Assembly: GCA_035602605.1 (NCBI GenBank)
Contig: DATNLZ010000061.1
Coordinates: 1-16,890, forward strand
Source of the DNA: DASQHY01 sp035602605
GTDB taxonomy: Bacteria > Acidobacteriota > Terriglobia > Acidiferrales > UBA7541
Length of the DNA: 16,890 nucleotides
Reading direction: 5' to 3'
Within the stretch, counting starts at the first letter, position 1, and each line of letters starts with the position of its first letter. Both the position numbers and the translations under genes were made by a program. The notes under the pieces were generated by a model, which searched no databases, was not told the origin of the DNA, and saw only the letters and a list, made by a program, of their open reading frames with translations. This document shows, piece by piece, positions 8,250 to 16,560 of the stretch.

Positions 8250-8819
8250 TTATTGCGACAATACTTGTTCAATCGCGGTGGTCATCTCCGCAGAGTCAGG
8301 TTTCACTGCCGGCTCGAAGCGCCGCACAACCCTTCCGCTGCGGTCCACCAGGAACTTCGTGAAGTTCCATTTGATCTCGCCGGCCACGGCAGAATTCGCT
8401 TCCTTGGTAAGATAGCGGTACAGCGGTGCTTGATCGTCACCCTTCACCGAGATTTTGGAGTACAGCGGAAATTTCACACTGTATTTCGATGAGCAAAAGG
8501 TCTTGATCTCGTCATTTGTGCCCGGCTCCTGCGCGCCAAAGTTATTGGCGGGAAATCCCAGTATGACGAATCCGTGGTCCTTATATTTCTCATAGATAGA
8601 TTCGAGAGCCGTGTATTGCGGCGTGTACCCGCAGCGGCTGGCCACGTTCACCAAAAGCAGGACTTTACCTTTGTAATCGGCTAGCGGCGCCGGCTTGCCG
8701 TCGATGGAATTCAAAGTGAAATCGTAAATACTAGAAGCTGCAAACATGGATGTAGCCATGAGAATGGTGACTCCTGCGGCGCCGAGTGCTCGCCGGTTTC
8801 CCCTCCAGATCGTGCGCAT
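8250..8819 (-). CDS. Glutathione peroxidase-family thiol peroxidase, exported
   Basis: It reduces peroxides with a cysteine thiol. The fold is thioredoxin-like: NVASRCGYT carries the peroxidatic Cys63 (codon TGC, not selenocysteine). FPANNFGAQEPG, the FC pair with Cys109 and WNFTKF with Trp151/Asn152 follow. Cys109 sits where the resolving Cys of thioredoxin-dependent members lies, so thioredoxin rather than glutathione is the likelier reductant (inference). Two changes are odd: the usual FPCNQFG reads FPANNFG, losing the accessory Cys and replacing the tetrad Gln with Asn93. The start at 8819 has AGGGGG four bases upstream. It gives an N-terminus of positive residues (to Arg10) followed by a hydrophobic stretch to about Ala28, a probable signal peptide. 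An in-frame ATG at 8876 would bury this signal and is less likely. Length is 189 residues. Confidence 0.9.
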   Translation of the reverse strand: MRTIWRGNRRALGAAGVTILMATSMFAASSIYDFTLNSIDGKPAPLADYKGKVLLLVNVASRCGYTPQYTALESIYEKYKDHGFVILGFPANNFGAQEPGTNDEIKTFCSSKYSVKFPLYSKISVKGDDQAPLYRYLTKEANSAVAGEIKWNFTKFLVDRSGRVVRRFEPAVKPDSAEMTTAIEQVLSQ

Positions 8820-8924
8820 GATGCCCCCTAGGATTGGGTGTTCGGTTCGAACAATCACTGCCAAATCATAATCCACGGCAAACCGGTAGGCAATTACGAC
8901 CGAAGGTGAGCCAGGAGGGCAACG

Positions 8925-10541
8925 TTAAGGCTCCCACTTCCAGTTCGCGAATTGCTCGCGCAGAGCAATCTTTTTGAATTTGCCAACCGAGGTGCGCGGA
9001 ATGGTTTCCGCAAATACAATGGCATCCGGCAATTGCCATTTGGCAAACGTTTGGGCCAAAAACGAACGTAACTCGTTGGTTGTGACGCTTGCGCCTTCTT
9101 TCAATACCACCACGGCCAGCGGGCGCTCCTGCCATTTCGGGTGCGGCACGGCTACGACCGCGGCTTCCTTAACCGCGGGATGGCCCATGAGCGTATTCTC
9201 GAGGTCCACCGAGCTGATCCACTCCCCTCCGGACTTCACCAGGTCCTTCGCGCGGTCGACGATCTTAACGTATCCCTCCGAATCGATCGTGGCCATATCT
9301 CCAGTTCGAAACCATCCGTCGCCGGTCCAGCGGGGCCCTTGATCGGGTGCCTTGAAGTAGCTGGCTGCGACCCAAGGTCCGCGTACTTCCAGCTCGCCAA
9401 TGGTCAATCCATCACAGGGGGCCGGGCCTTCGGTGCGCATTACGCGTAACTCCACAAAAGGCACAGGCCAACCCTGCTTCGCACGGACAGCGTATTTTTC
9501 ATCATCGGTCCAGTCCTGCATATGGGCTTTAAGGACGCATGTGGTTGCCAGCGGAGTTGTTTCGGTCATGCCCCATAAATGAAACATCCGCAGTCCGTGG
9601 CCATCGAGCCTGCGAATTAGTTCGACCGGAGGCGCCGTACCTCCGCATCCTATGCGCACCGGCCGTTGCACTTTCCAGCGTCCCGGATTTTTTTCCAGAG
9701 CATCGAGAACTCCGATCCATACCGTCGGCACGCCGCAAGCCACCGTCACGCCTTCGTTGACGATTAGATCGAGAATGCTTTCGGGATCGAGGTTTGGTCC
9801 GGGCAGAACCATACGTGCTCCGAACATCACGCAGGAGTAGGGCAACCCCCAGGCATTTGCGTGGAACATCGGCGCGACTGCGAGCACCACGTCCGCATGC
9901 CCAATGGCGAATGTGTCTTTCAGCCCTTGGGCAAAGGTGTGCAGCACCAGAGCGCGATGCGAATAGGCCACTCCCTTGGACTGGCCGGTCGTTCCGGAGG
10001 TGTAGCACAGTACTGCTGCGTCGTTTTCATCCATCTGCGGATAAACAAAATCATCGTTTGCTCGAGCTAACAGAGATTCATAGTTCTCGAAGCCCGCAGG
10101 AGCGCTTGCGCAGCCATAGGGCACAACGATCACGCGTTCAAAGTTTACGTGTTCGCGGAATTTCTCATACACCGGCAGCAGCACGTCATCGATGACGAGA
10201 AAGCGGTCCTCGGCGTGATTGACAATGGAGGCGATCTCCGCCGGATGCAGCCGCAGATTAAGGGTGTGTAGAACGCCGCCGGCGCACGGAACTCCGAAAA
10301 AGACCTCCAAGTGTCGCGCGTGGTTCCACATCATCGAGGCCACGCGATCCCCCGCGCGCATTCCCATCCTCGTCAACCCATCGGCGAGCCGCCGCGCATT
10401 CCGGTAGAACTCGCCATAGGTCGTGCGCACCACGGAAAGATCGGGACGCCGCGAGACAATTTCAACGCGGCTGAACAGGGTCTTCGAACGCTCGAGCAAC
10501 GTTGGCAGGGTCAGCGGAAAATCCATCATCGTCCCGCGCAT
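8925..10541 (-). CDS. Medium/long-chain fatty acyl-CoA ligase (AlkK-type)
   Basis: It activates fatty acids to acyl-CoA through an acyl-adenylate. ANL-superfamily motifs are in order: CYTSGTTGQSKGV (P-loop, Tyr180 to Gly190), LWGMTETTPLAT (A5), GWFRTGDMATIDSEGY with IVDRAKDLVKSGGEWIS (A7-A8 hinge), and PRTSVGKFKK with the adenylation Lys521. The N-terminal run MMDFPLTLPTLLERS, then VEIVSRRPD and the segment WNHARHLEVFFGVPCAGGVLHTLNLRLHP, closely recalls the AlkK / Thermus long-chain ligase group. The exact chain length cannot be read. The start is uncertain: ATG 10541 has AGG seven bases upstream; ATG 10577 and GTG 10595 are in frame, and a duplicated ATGCGCGG lies at both ATGs. Length from 10541 is 538 residues. 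It is followed after 105 bases by the peroxidase on the same strand, possibly cotranscribed. Confidence 0.92.
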   Translation of the reverse strand: MRGTMMDFPLTLPTLLERSKTLFSRVEIVSRRPDLSVVRTTYGEFYRNARRLADGLTRMGMRAGDRVASMMWNHARHLEVFFGVPCAGGVLHTLNLRLHPAEIASIVNHAEDRFLVIDDVLLPVYEKFREHVNFERVIVVPYGCASAPAGFENYESLLARANDDFVYPQMDENDAAVLCYTSGTTGQSKGVAYSHRALVLHTFAQGLKDTFAIGHADVVLAVAPMFHANAWGLPYSCVMFGARMVLPGPNLDPESILDLIVNEGVTVACGVPTVWIGVLDALEKNPGRWKVQRPVRIGCGGTAPPVELIRRLDGHGLRMFHLWGMTETTPLATTCVLKAHMQDWTDDEKYAVRAKQGWPVPFVELRVMRTEGPAPCDGLTIGELEVRGPWVAASYFKAPDQGPRWTGDGWFRTGDMATIDSEGYVKIVDRAKDLVKSGGEWISSVDLENTLMGHPAVKEAAVVAVPHPKWQERPLAVVVLKEGASVTTNELRSFLAQTFAKWQLPDAIVFAETIPRTSVGKFKKIALREQFANWKWEP

Positions 10542-10960
10542 CTTCGTACCTGCCTCCGGCCTCGTACCTCCGCGCATCCTACCACCAAATCGCACGGTCT
10601 CGGCGCAACCGGTTTTGTACGTACGAACGAATTATCGGGCTGATCAAAAGGTACATCAGAGGCGCGGAGCGCAGCGGACACTGCTAAGACCTAGAGTTGG
10701 CCTGTGGAGGTGCGGGCGTTAGCATTCTTCGGACCAAGAAAAGTAACGATTTCCACCGCGGCCACTCATCAGCTGCGAAATGGGGCATTGCGAACCGTGT
10801 AGAATTGCGTACCGTAGTCCAAACCGGCCTCCCTCAACACTCCAAGTCGATAACTGTCCTCTCAGACACCGGCTTTTGGCAGAGCAACCCTGAAACCTCG
10901 GCCGGGCTAGTTACGACCGGTTACAGTCCGGCGACACCAGAACTGATACCGTTTTGGGGG
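10542..10960. other. Intergenic region without a recognised gene
   Basis: It separates the acyl-CoA ligase start from the aldo/keto reductase stop. I see no convincing coding frame, tRNA or terminator. It holds a perfect 8-base palindrome GTACGTAC near 10617-10624 and an imperfect direct repeat (ATTGCGAACCGTGTA / ATTGCGTACCGTAGT) at about 10787-10818. The ligase promoter should lie here, but no clear -35/-10 pair was found. If one exists, the palindrome upstream of the ligase could be an operator; this is speculation. Confidence 0.5.
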
Positions 10961-11959
10961 TTAAGCGGGGCCCACAATCGGCGGCGACTGTTGCTTCACG
11001 AGTTCTCCGAACATGGCGATCTGCGCTGCCGAAAAATCTGATTCCAAGACAGCCTTCACATTCCTACTCACCCTCACCGGATCTCGCGAAGAAAAAAGCA
11101 CCAGTCCTTTCGGGTTCGCGTCTGCCGCATAATTGAGCATCAACGCCGAGAGCGTATCCTCATCCAAACGATGGCAGCCGAGCTTTGCCGCCCACCCTTT
11201 CGCCACATCTCTCCGCGCCTCGAGGAAGGTTAGGACCGAGCGATAACTTCCCCCCAGGGCTCCGTGCGTGATCACCAGTCGATCCGAATTGCCCCGGGGC
11301 AAATAGTCGCAATTCCTGGTGAGAACGCTATTTTGAAACTGAAGAACGTCGCACAGCCGTGGCTGCCGCTCAAGTGCCTGCAAGACGTTTTCAAAGCCGG
11401 TTCCGATTCCAAATGAACCGATCTTGCCCGCCTTGACAGTGTTTTCCAGAAAAGCGAGCAGCTCGTCCGGAGGCTGTTCACCGACGATATAATCGTGCAA
11501 TAGGTAGAAGTCGATATGATCAGTGCTGAGTTCGCGAAGGCTGGTTTCGAGACTGCCTTGAGCCTGCTGTGCGCTGAACGCACCACTTTTTACAAGCGAC
11601 TGCGTTCCGCGTTGAAGTAACCCGCGTACGCCAGGTAGGAGCCGCACGATTCGGCGGCCGACATATAGTCCAACACCAAGGGCTGTTGTCCGCCGCGGCG
11701 GCTCGATGCCGAATTTCGTGCTAATCGTTACCTCGGAGCGGCGGCTCTTCAGAAACCTTCCCAGAATCCCTTCCGCTTCGCCATAACCGTAATACCGGGC
11801 GGCGTCGAAGTGGCGCACCCCTGCGTCAAACGCGGTCTCAAGCACCCGATTGGCGTTGCTGAGGTCAGTGCCCGTCAGCGAGCTACAACCGAAGCCGACA
11901 ACCGGAGTTCTGACGGCAAGCCCTGATACGGCGATCTCCGTGATGTGTCGTTCGCGCAA
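10961..11959 (-). CDS. Aldo/keto reductase
   Basis: It is an NAD(P)H-dependent oxidoreductase of carbonyls or sugars with a TIM-barrel fold. The catalytic tetrad is complete: Asp52 and Tyr57 in HFDAARYYGYGE, Lys82 in ISTKFG and His155 in YLLHDY. The C-terminal part (GLVLFSSRDPVRVSRNVKAVLES) matches the cofactor-binding end of the family. The length of 332 residues is normal. The start is TTG 11959: an in-frame TGA lies four codons before it and no other start precedes the conserved VVGFGCSSL, although the ribosome binding site is poor. It is the last gene of the four-gene - strand cassette, 31 bases after the GMC oxidoreductase. The substrate is unknown; the context suggests a sugar or sugar-derived carbonyl. 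Confidence 0.88.
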   Translation of the reverse strand: MRERHITEIAVSGLAVRTPVVGFGCSSLTGTDLSNANRVLETAFDAGVRHFDAARYYGYGEAEGILGRFLKSRRSEVTISTKFGIEPPRRTTALGVGLYVGRRIVRLLPGVRGLLQRGTQSLVKSGAFSAQQAQGSLETSLRELSTDHIDFYLLHDYIVGEQPPDELLAFLENTVKAGKIGSFGIGTGFENVLQALERQPRLCDVLQFQNSVLTRNCDYLPRGNSDRLVITHGALGGSYRSVLTFLEARRDVAKGWAAKLGCHRLDEDTLSALMLNYAADANPKGLVLFSSRDPVRVSRNVKAVLESDFSAAQIAMFGELVKQQSPPIVGPA

Positions 11960-11990
11960 AGGACATCACATCTAATACAAACCAGTGCGG

Positions 11991-13577
11991 TTACGCTAAC
12001 ACGCCCTTGAACCGGTCGGCCATTCGCAGGCAAAGCGCAAGTATCGTCAAGGTTGGATTCGAGCGCGCGCTCGTGGGAAATACCGCACTGCTTCCGATGT
12101 ACAGATTGTCTACCCCGTGTACTCGGCAGTCCGGATCAACCACGCCCTCTTGGGGACTCTCATGCATTCGGGTCGTTCCCATATGGTGCGCGGAATCATG
12201 CGCCATGCGGACCCAGGCAACAGGATCGTTTAGAAATGCAACCTGGCTCAGATCGAACGAGCCGAGTGCGAGCCTTTCGAACTCACTGGCAACGGTCCTA
12301 ATGTATTCGCAAAGAGTTCTGCGCTCAAGTTCTCCGATTCGCCAATCGAGTTTGAGCTTGCGCATCCCCAGGCGGTCCCGGGCTTTGCTCAACGTGATCC
12401 GGCTGTCCGGATTTGGCGCAATCTCAGCCTGCGCTCCAATGAAGATGGGACCACGTCGTGGCGTCCCGGAACGTTCCTTGATGTAAAAACGATATCCCAA
12501 CTGCCACAAATCACGCGGGCTCGTCAGTGCATCCCGTACGTAACGTCGCAGGTCCCCAGGCCCTCCCTTGGTTCCACGGTTGAGAATTCTAAACAACTGT
12601 TTTAGGGCCACAATGCCGGAATTCTGTGCGTCGTCGAACATCGCTGATCCGTGAACGCTGAGGAGATGCTTTTCGGCCTGCACGCGCGGGCTCAGTGCGA
12701 TCAAAGGAAAGTATTTCAGTCTATTTCTATAGAAGGACTCGAAATAGTTCTGCAGATGTGTCCGCTCATTCGTCAGAAGATCACCGAACCGTATATGGAT
12801 ATGCTCCTGAAAGAAACGGCCCACCAGATCGTGCTTATTTCCAAGGCCTTGCGGTTCCACACGGTCCGAAGCAAGCAACAAGCGCGCCGTTTCGATTCCG
12901 CCACAGCAAATTACGTAGACGCGAGCTTTCGCCGTTCCTTGTTTCCCCGTTAGGGTTCGAAACTCTATTTTCTCGACGGTCACGGCCGAGTCATTGGTGA
13001 CGATCGAGGTGACGTTCGCGTGCAACAGCACGGAGACATTGGAGGCGCTCTTGATTTCCTGGCGATAGGTCGTGCCGAAATTCGGCTTGGGACTCCATTG
13101 CGAACATTCCATGTAAAGCCTGGCCGGATCGAATCCGGGAGCCGGAAGCCCGAACATGGCGCAAAGCTCTCGGTAAGAGATGCGGGGGCCAAGCTGGAGC
13201 ACCCGGTCCGCTCGGTCATAAAAGGGTTCGAGTTCATCGTGGGAAATGGGCCAGCCGCTGTACGGCACCCAGGTTCGCTTCTGCAGATCGAATGCGTCTA
13301 ATCGCAGAGCTTGACCGCCCCACAACGTTGTCGTCCCGCCAAAAACTCGCGCACGCCCCTCGTGAACGCCAGTGTGGGGCAGTCCGACCACCTCGCTCTC
13401 ATACAATTTCTGAGTTTCCGCGTCGGCTTCTAGGCCGCCCCCCTCCAGCATCAGCACGCTAAAGTGTGTGCCGATAAACTCCCGCGCCATGGTGATTCCG
13501 GCCGCTCCGCTGCCCACAATGCAGATATCGGCCGCAACTGTAGCTCCGTCGTCGAATTCGGCGAAATCCCTTATCAT
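11991..13577 (-). CDS. GMC-family FAD oxidoreductase
   Basis: It oxidises an alcohol or sugar hydroxyl with FAD. The Rossmann motif DICIVGSGAAG (Gly22-Gly27) and Glu45 in LMLEGGG bind FAD. FGGTTTLWGGQALRLD and RTWVPYSGWPIS are the FAD-contacting and substrate-side segments. The GMC C-terminal domain has HHMGTTRM with His464/His465 and Asn507 in SNPTLT, the expected catalytic pair. There is no signal peptide or twin-arginine motif, so it is probably cytoplasmic or partnered. The general look is that of the sugar dehydrogenase-type GMC group, but I cannot name a substrate. ATG 13577 shares one base with the stop of the upstream glycosyltransferase (TGATG), which supports coupling; an upstream ATG at 13625 in the same frame would overlap it by more. 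Length is 528 residues. Confidence 0.9.
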   Translation of the reverse strand: MIRDFAEFDDGATVAADICIVGSGAAGITMAREFIGTHFSVLMLEGGGLEADAETQKLYESEVVGLPHTGVHEGRARVFGGTTTLWGGQALRLDAFDLQKRTWVPYSGWPISHDELEPFYDRADRVLQLGPRISYRELCAMFGLPAPGFDPARLYMECSQWSPKPNFGTTYRQEIKSASNVSVLLHANVTSIVTNDSAVTVEKIEFRTLTGKQGTAKARVYVICCGGIETARLLLASDRVEPQGLGNKHDLVGRFFQEHIHIRFGDLLTNERTHLQNYFESFYRNRLKYFPLIALSPRVQAEKHLLSVHGSAMFDDAQNSGIVALKQLFRILNRGTKGGPGDLRRYVRDALTSPRDLWQLGYRFYIKERSGTPRRGPIFIGAQAEIAPNPDSRITLSKARDRLGMRKLKLDWRIGELERRTLCEYIRTVASEFERLALGSFDLSQVAFLNDPVAWVRMAHDSAHHMGTTRMHESPQEGVVDPDCRVHGVDNLYIGSSAVFPTSARSNPTLTILALCLRMADRFKGVLA

Positions 13578-14665
13578 CAACTCATCCGAAGAAATGAGAG
13601 GTAGGCATCGGCGATGCCATCCCATGAAAAGTACCGCTCGGTCGCTTCCAAATTGCGCCGTCGGAGCGTGTCGCGCAGCGTTTGTTGTTTCAAGACCAGA
13701 ACGAGTTCGCGAACCAAGCCTTCCCGATCGCCCAGGGGTACGAGCCGTACTCCGGCCTCGGTGATAGGAAACGCGGTCTCCGCATCAGAAAATCCGACGA
13801 TGGGCAACCCGCAAGCTATCCCTGCGATCCCGCTGCCCCGCCGTGACGAAAGCCCCGAGCGCACAAAAAGCTGAACATCGGCATTCGCGAGGAGGCTGCT
13901 GGCTCTCTCGGCTTCAAGGATTCCAAAATCCTCCAGCTCCACCTGACTGCCGGCGAGTAAGGGAAGTAGCAGAGCACCGGCGACTTTCGCTCCGCGCCCG
14001 AAGACGGTCAGATGCAGCGGCCCCACTTCCACAGCTGCGCGTGAGAGCACCGATGCGATCATGGAGGTCTCAGATGCAAGATCACTGAATCCGAAGACGA
14101 TGATCGCAGGGATGCCCTTCCCGGGCCTCTCGGTCTTTTGTAACGTCGCAGGAAGATTGCTGCCAACAGGCAACAGCAGCGTCTTCGCTCGAATCGTCGG
14201 ATCTTGCATCCAGGGCACGCGGTCCGGTGAAATGGTGCTGACAATTTTGTCAGCCAGCCGGGCCGCACGCCGCATGACGGCCAGCTGCACACGCCGCCGT
14301 AAACGGTCTCTGCAGCGACCGCCGCCGAAAGGCTCCGGATCATGAAACACAATCAAGACATGTATACCGGCGCCCTTCAGGCTATCGATCATGCGGGCAA
14401 AGCGCACCGGAAAACCGCGCCGCGACCAAGCTAACGGGGTGTATTGCACCAACGCCCAACCGCACCGCTGCTCCGCGAATCGCTTGTCGGCATCCCTCAG
14501 AGCGCGGCGCCAGCCTTGTTCGGCCCAAGCAATACGGGATATTTCGAGCGAGTATCCTCTTTTATGAAGCGCCCGTGCTAGAAGCTTGCAGTAGTCTTCC
14601 AGCGCGTCGGTTGGCGCATCCTCGCGTCCGAGCAACGCGATCCATCGCTCGTGGTTTCTGGGCAT
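13577..14665 (-). CDS. Glycosyltransferase, GT-B-like (GT4-type tail)
   Basis: It probably transfers a sugar from a nucleotide-sugar donor to an acceptor in the cytoplasm. The N-terminal half begins RWIALLGREDAPTDALEDYC and contains HVLIVFHDPEPFGGG. The C-terminal half has the Rossmann-like run of a GT-B enzyme: IIVFGFSD, LHLTVFGRG, ADVQLFVR and SGIAGIACGLPIVGFSDAETAFP. The usual acidic EX7E motif of GT4 enzymes is not apparent: Arg/Gly/Ser stand where the first Glu is expected. Donor and acceptor are unknown. The start is uncertain. ATG 14665 fits the recalled family N-terminus and gives 362 residues. A GTG at 14788 adds 41 residues and lies only 12 bases after the methyltransferase stop. 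Neither has a good ribosome binding site. It is the second gene of the cassette. Confidence 0.75.
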   Translation of the reverse strand: MPRNHERWIALLGREDAPTDALEDYCKLLARALHKRGYSLEISRIAWAEQGWRRALRDADKRFAEQRCGWALVQYTPLAWSRRGFPVRFARMIDSLKGAGIHVLIVFHDPEPFGGGRCRDRLRRRVQLAVMRRAARLADKIVSTISPDRVPWMQDPTIRAKTLLLPVGSNLPATLQKTERPGKGIPAIIVFGFSDLASETSMIASVLSRAAVEVGPLHLTVFGRGAKVAGALLLPLLAGSQVELEDFGILEAERASSLLANADVQLFVRSGLSSRRGSGIAGIACGLPIVGFSDAETAFPITEAGVRLVPLGDREGLVRELVLVLKQQTLRDTLRRRNLEATERYFSWDGIADAYLSFLRMS

Positions 14666-14800
14666 GTCAGCGATTGGTGCCGTCGCACTAGGTCTCAACA
14701 CCTTTTTTTGACCGATGAGAAGTTGTATCCAGATGCCCGGGTCCTGTCTGAGGTCCTTGCGTTGTAGCCAGCCAATGGGGCGCCACACTTTCTGGAAACG

Positions 14801-15502
14801 CTACTCGATTTCCATCGCGACTTGGGTGTAATACTCACCAGCCGCGCCTAACACCCTGCACGTGCGACCAAAGGCGGAGGCGTAATCGTGGAAAGCTCTC
14901 CATTCATGCAGTGGGTTAGCGAACTCGTCAAAGATCAGGATCGATCCCCGTTGCAAAATCGGGTCGAGCGTCGCCAGCGTAAAGAGTGTAGATGAAAACA
15001 GGTCCCCGTCATTATGGATAACCAGCCTTGACCGAGGACTGAATTCTTGCAGAAATGGCCGCAACGTATCGTTGAACCAACCCTTTACGAAGCGTATGCG
15101 GCTGTCGTTTGTTTGGGGAACGACTCCTTCTACAGACATCGAACCCTTTCGTGCCTCTCCGGTAACACTGACCCAATCCTCTGGGATTCCTTCAAAAGAA
15201 TCGAAACCAATAAAGCGGCTGTTGGGATGGATATTTATCGTGCTCCATTTGAAAATTGAATCACCATAGCGCACTCCAAATTCGAGGTAGTCGATTGACT
15301 CTTCCCCTAGAATTTTAGACTGTATGTCGGCATAGAGATCATACCTGCTCTGAAAGTACTGAAACGTACGCTGCGCTCTTAGCCATCGATGTAATTGTGC
15401 ATTTCCGCCCAGGGCATTCAAAAACTCTGCTTGGTTCCTGACTGCAGCCGAGGCAATGCGTTTTCTACGAGGTTCACTGAGTAAGCTCAATATCTTCTTC
15501 AT
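14801..15502 (-). CDS. TylF/MycF-like SAM-dependent methyltransferase
   Basis: It likely O-methylates a sugar or related hydroxyl. The SAM loop is YLEFGVRYGDS (residues 72-82); FIGFDSFEGIPEDW (97-110) is the characteristic family segment. FVKGWFNDTL, VIHNDGDLFSSTL (161-173) and IFDEF (190-194) carry acidic residues placed like the metal-binding ones of TylF/MycF. The residues before about 40 are basic and without clear homology. The length is 233 residues, near the family norm. ATG 15502 is preceded by AAGGAG in a purine-rich run, a strong ribosome binding site, and is preferred over ATG 15520 and ATG 15532 in the same frame. It is the first gene of the cassette. The acceptor is unknown. Confidence 0.87.
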   Translation of the reverse strand: MKKILSLLSEPRRKRIASAAVRNQAEFLNALGGNAQLHRWLRAQRTFQYFQSRYDLYADIQSKILGEESIDYLEFGVRYGDSIFKWSTINIHPNSRFIGFDSFEGIPEDWVSVTGEARKGSMSVEGVVPQTNDSRIRFVKGWFNDTLRPFLQEFSPRSRLVIHNDGDLFSSTLFTLATLDPILQRGSILIFDEFANPLHEWRAFHDYASAFGRTCRVLGAAGEYYTQVAMEIE

Positions 15503-15567
15503 GACCTTTCTCCTTCTCATATGCGAGTACAAGAGGACAAACCTCAGTGTTTTTGGAAAGTCCGTTT

Positions 15568-15596
15568 AGGCTAGAAGCCATGATGAGCACTGACAA
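15568..15596 (-). promoter_or_regulatory. Candidate promoter of the methyltransferase cassette
   Basis: On the - strand TTGTCA (complement of 15591-15596) stands 17 bases before TAGCCT (complement of 15568-15573). The -35 matches sigma-70 at five of six positions, but the -10 at only three. It would give a leader of about 60 bases before ATG 15502. The location fits; the match is weak. Confidence 0.3.
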
Positions 15597-16207
15597 TAAC
15601 CGTGATTCCTTCCTTTAAAAAAGCGGATTCCTCTTTTCAAAACATGGAGAAGACTAGATCCCCACAAACGTCATTCTCCGCTAGCAACGGTCGCTGTCGA
15701 AAGATTGAATTACAGGCAAGCTTGAAGCGATACCGAAAGCTGCGTACTTTCTCCCCCAAAGGTTTCAGGAGAAAGCAGCGCAACAAACTTGCAAGCTGCA
15801 AATCTCTCGTCCTTGGAGTCCTCTGGTCTGGCCCTGCCGTTGTCAAGTGGTGGCCTCTGGTTCGTAGCCGCTTGACACACTCATCCCCGACTTGGCGGAA
15901 GTTCTGTGCACAAAAGTAAAATACTACAATGGGAGCGCCGTTGGTACCGCCGTGTGCCGTTTTCCAAATAGGGCGGCCATTGCCCCAGCAACCCGAGATG
16001 GTAAGCGTGGCCCCTGCAGAGGAGAGTGCATATTGAACCAACTCTACCCGCCCGTGAGTCCGTGGAAGTTGATTTGGACCGCTTCTGGCACCAGCACCTT
16101 GAGTTCTTTCAGACCGTGAGCCCTTGGGAAAGTCGGAACGACGCAAAAGCTCTTGCCGCCACCTGGCTAGGAATGGCCGAGAAGTGTTCGATTGGCCGGT
16201 ATCCGTT

Positions 16208-16227
16208 GTTTGATATAGTTTGATATG
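16208..16227. repeat. Tandem 10-base direct repeat
   Basis: GTTTGATATA (16208-16217) is followed directly by GTTTGATATG (16218-16227), nine of ten bases alike. It is AT-rich compared with its surroundings. It could be a regulator site, a target duplication trace or chance. Confidence 0.4.
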
Positions 16228-16560
16228 ACTCCTGCGGCGTCCAGCGCGTTCTATTACTCCCCGTAAATCGTCTCAACATTTGTCCTACGAACAATCTCTG
16301 TTCACAATTGATCAAAACCAAGGCAGGTCAGAATTGCAGATGGGAGCTATTTCGAAGACTGCAGAACTAATGCCTTGCATCTTATGGATTGGTTATTTCC
16401 GGTTGACGCCTACCCCTGTTTAGAGGAAGATTCGCCCGGGAGCTGGAGCGTCTCCGCAACAGCCGGGTGCTTTACCACGTTTGGCCCAGCCCGTAGAGAC
16501 CTAGACTCTTCAGCTACGTCTCGTGCCGTACCTTAACCACGGGCAGAAGGAGTCAGCTGG

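Larger units (their letters stand above)
15503..16560. other. Long intergenic region without a convincing gene
   Basis: About 1 kb lies between the divergent methyltransferase and RNA-binding protein genes. Open frames exist on both strands (for example 15637-16146 on - and 16026-16223 on +), but none has a recognisable family or a well-placed ribosome binding site. I see no tRNA, CRISPR or insertion-sequence ends. The stretch may hold a decayed gene, long leaders or a small RNA; nothing in it settles this. Confidence 0.5.

Noticed and set aside
8250..8819. Selenoprotein form of glutathione peroxidase
   Set aside because: The peroxidatic residue is encoded by TGC, not an in-frame TGA.
10787..10818. 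Imperfect direct repeat as part of a repeat array
   Set aside because: Only two diverged copies with no regular spacing; not a CRISPR or tandem array.
15637..16146. 169-codon open frame on the - strand
   Set aside because: No recognisable domain, Arg/Pro-rich shadow-like composition, no ribosome binding site that I can support; another frame on the + strand is open in part of the same stretch.
16026..16223. Short + strand frame with protein-like composition (GTG start)
   Set aside because: The purine run sits directly against the GTG, too close for a normal ribosome binding site, and no family is recognised; it remains only a weak possibility.
16403..16431. TTGACG with a GAAGAT 17 bases downstream as promoter of the RNA-binding protein gene
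   Set aside because: The -35 is good but the -10 matches only three of six positions, so I did not list it as a feature.
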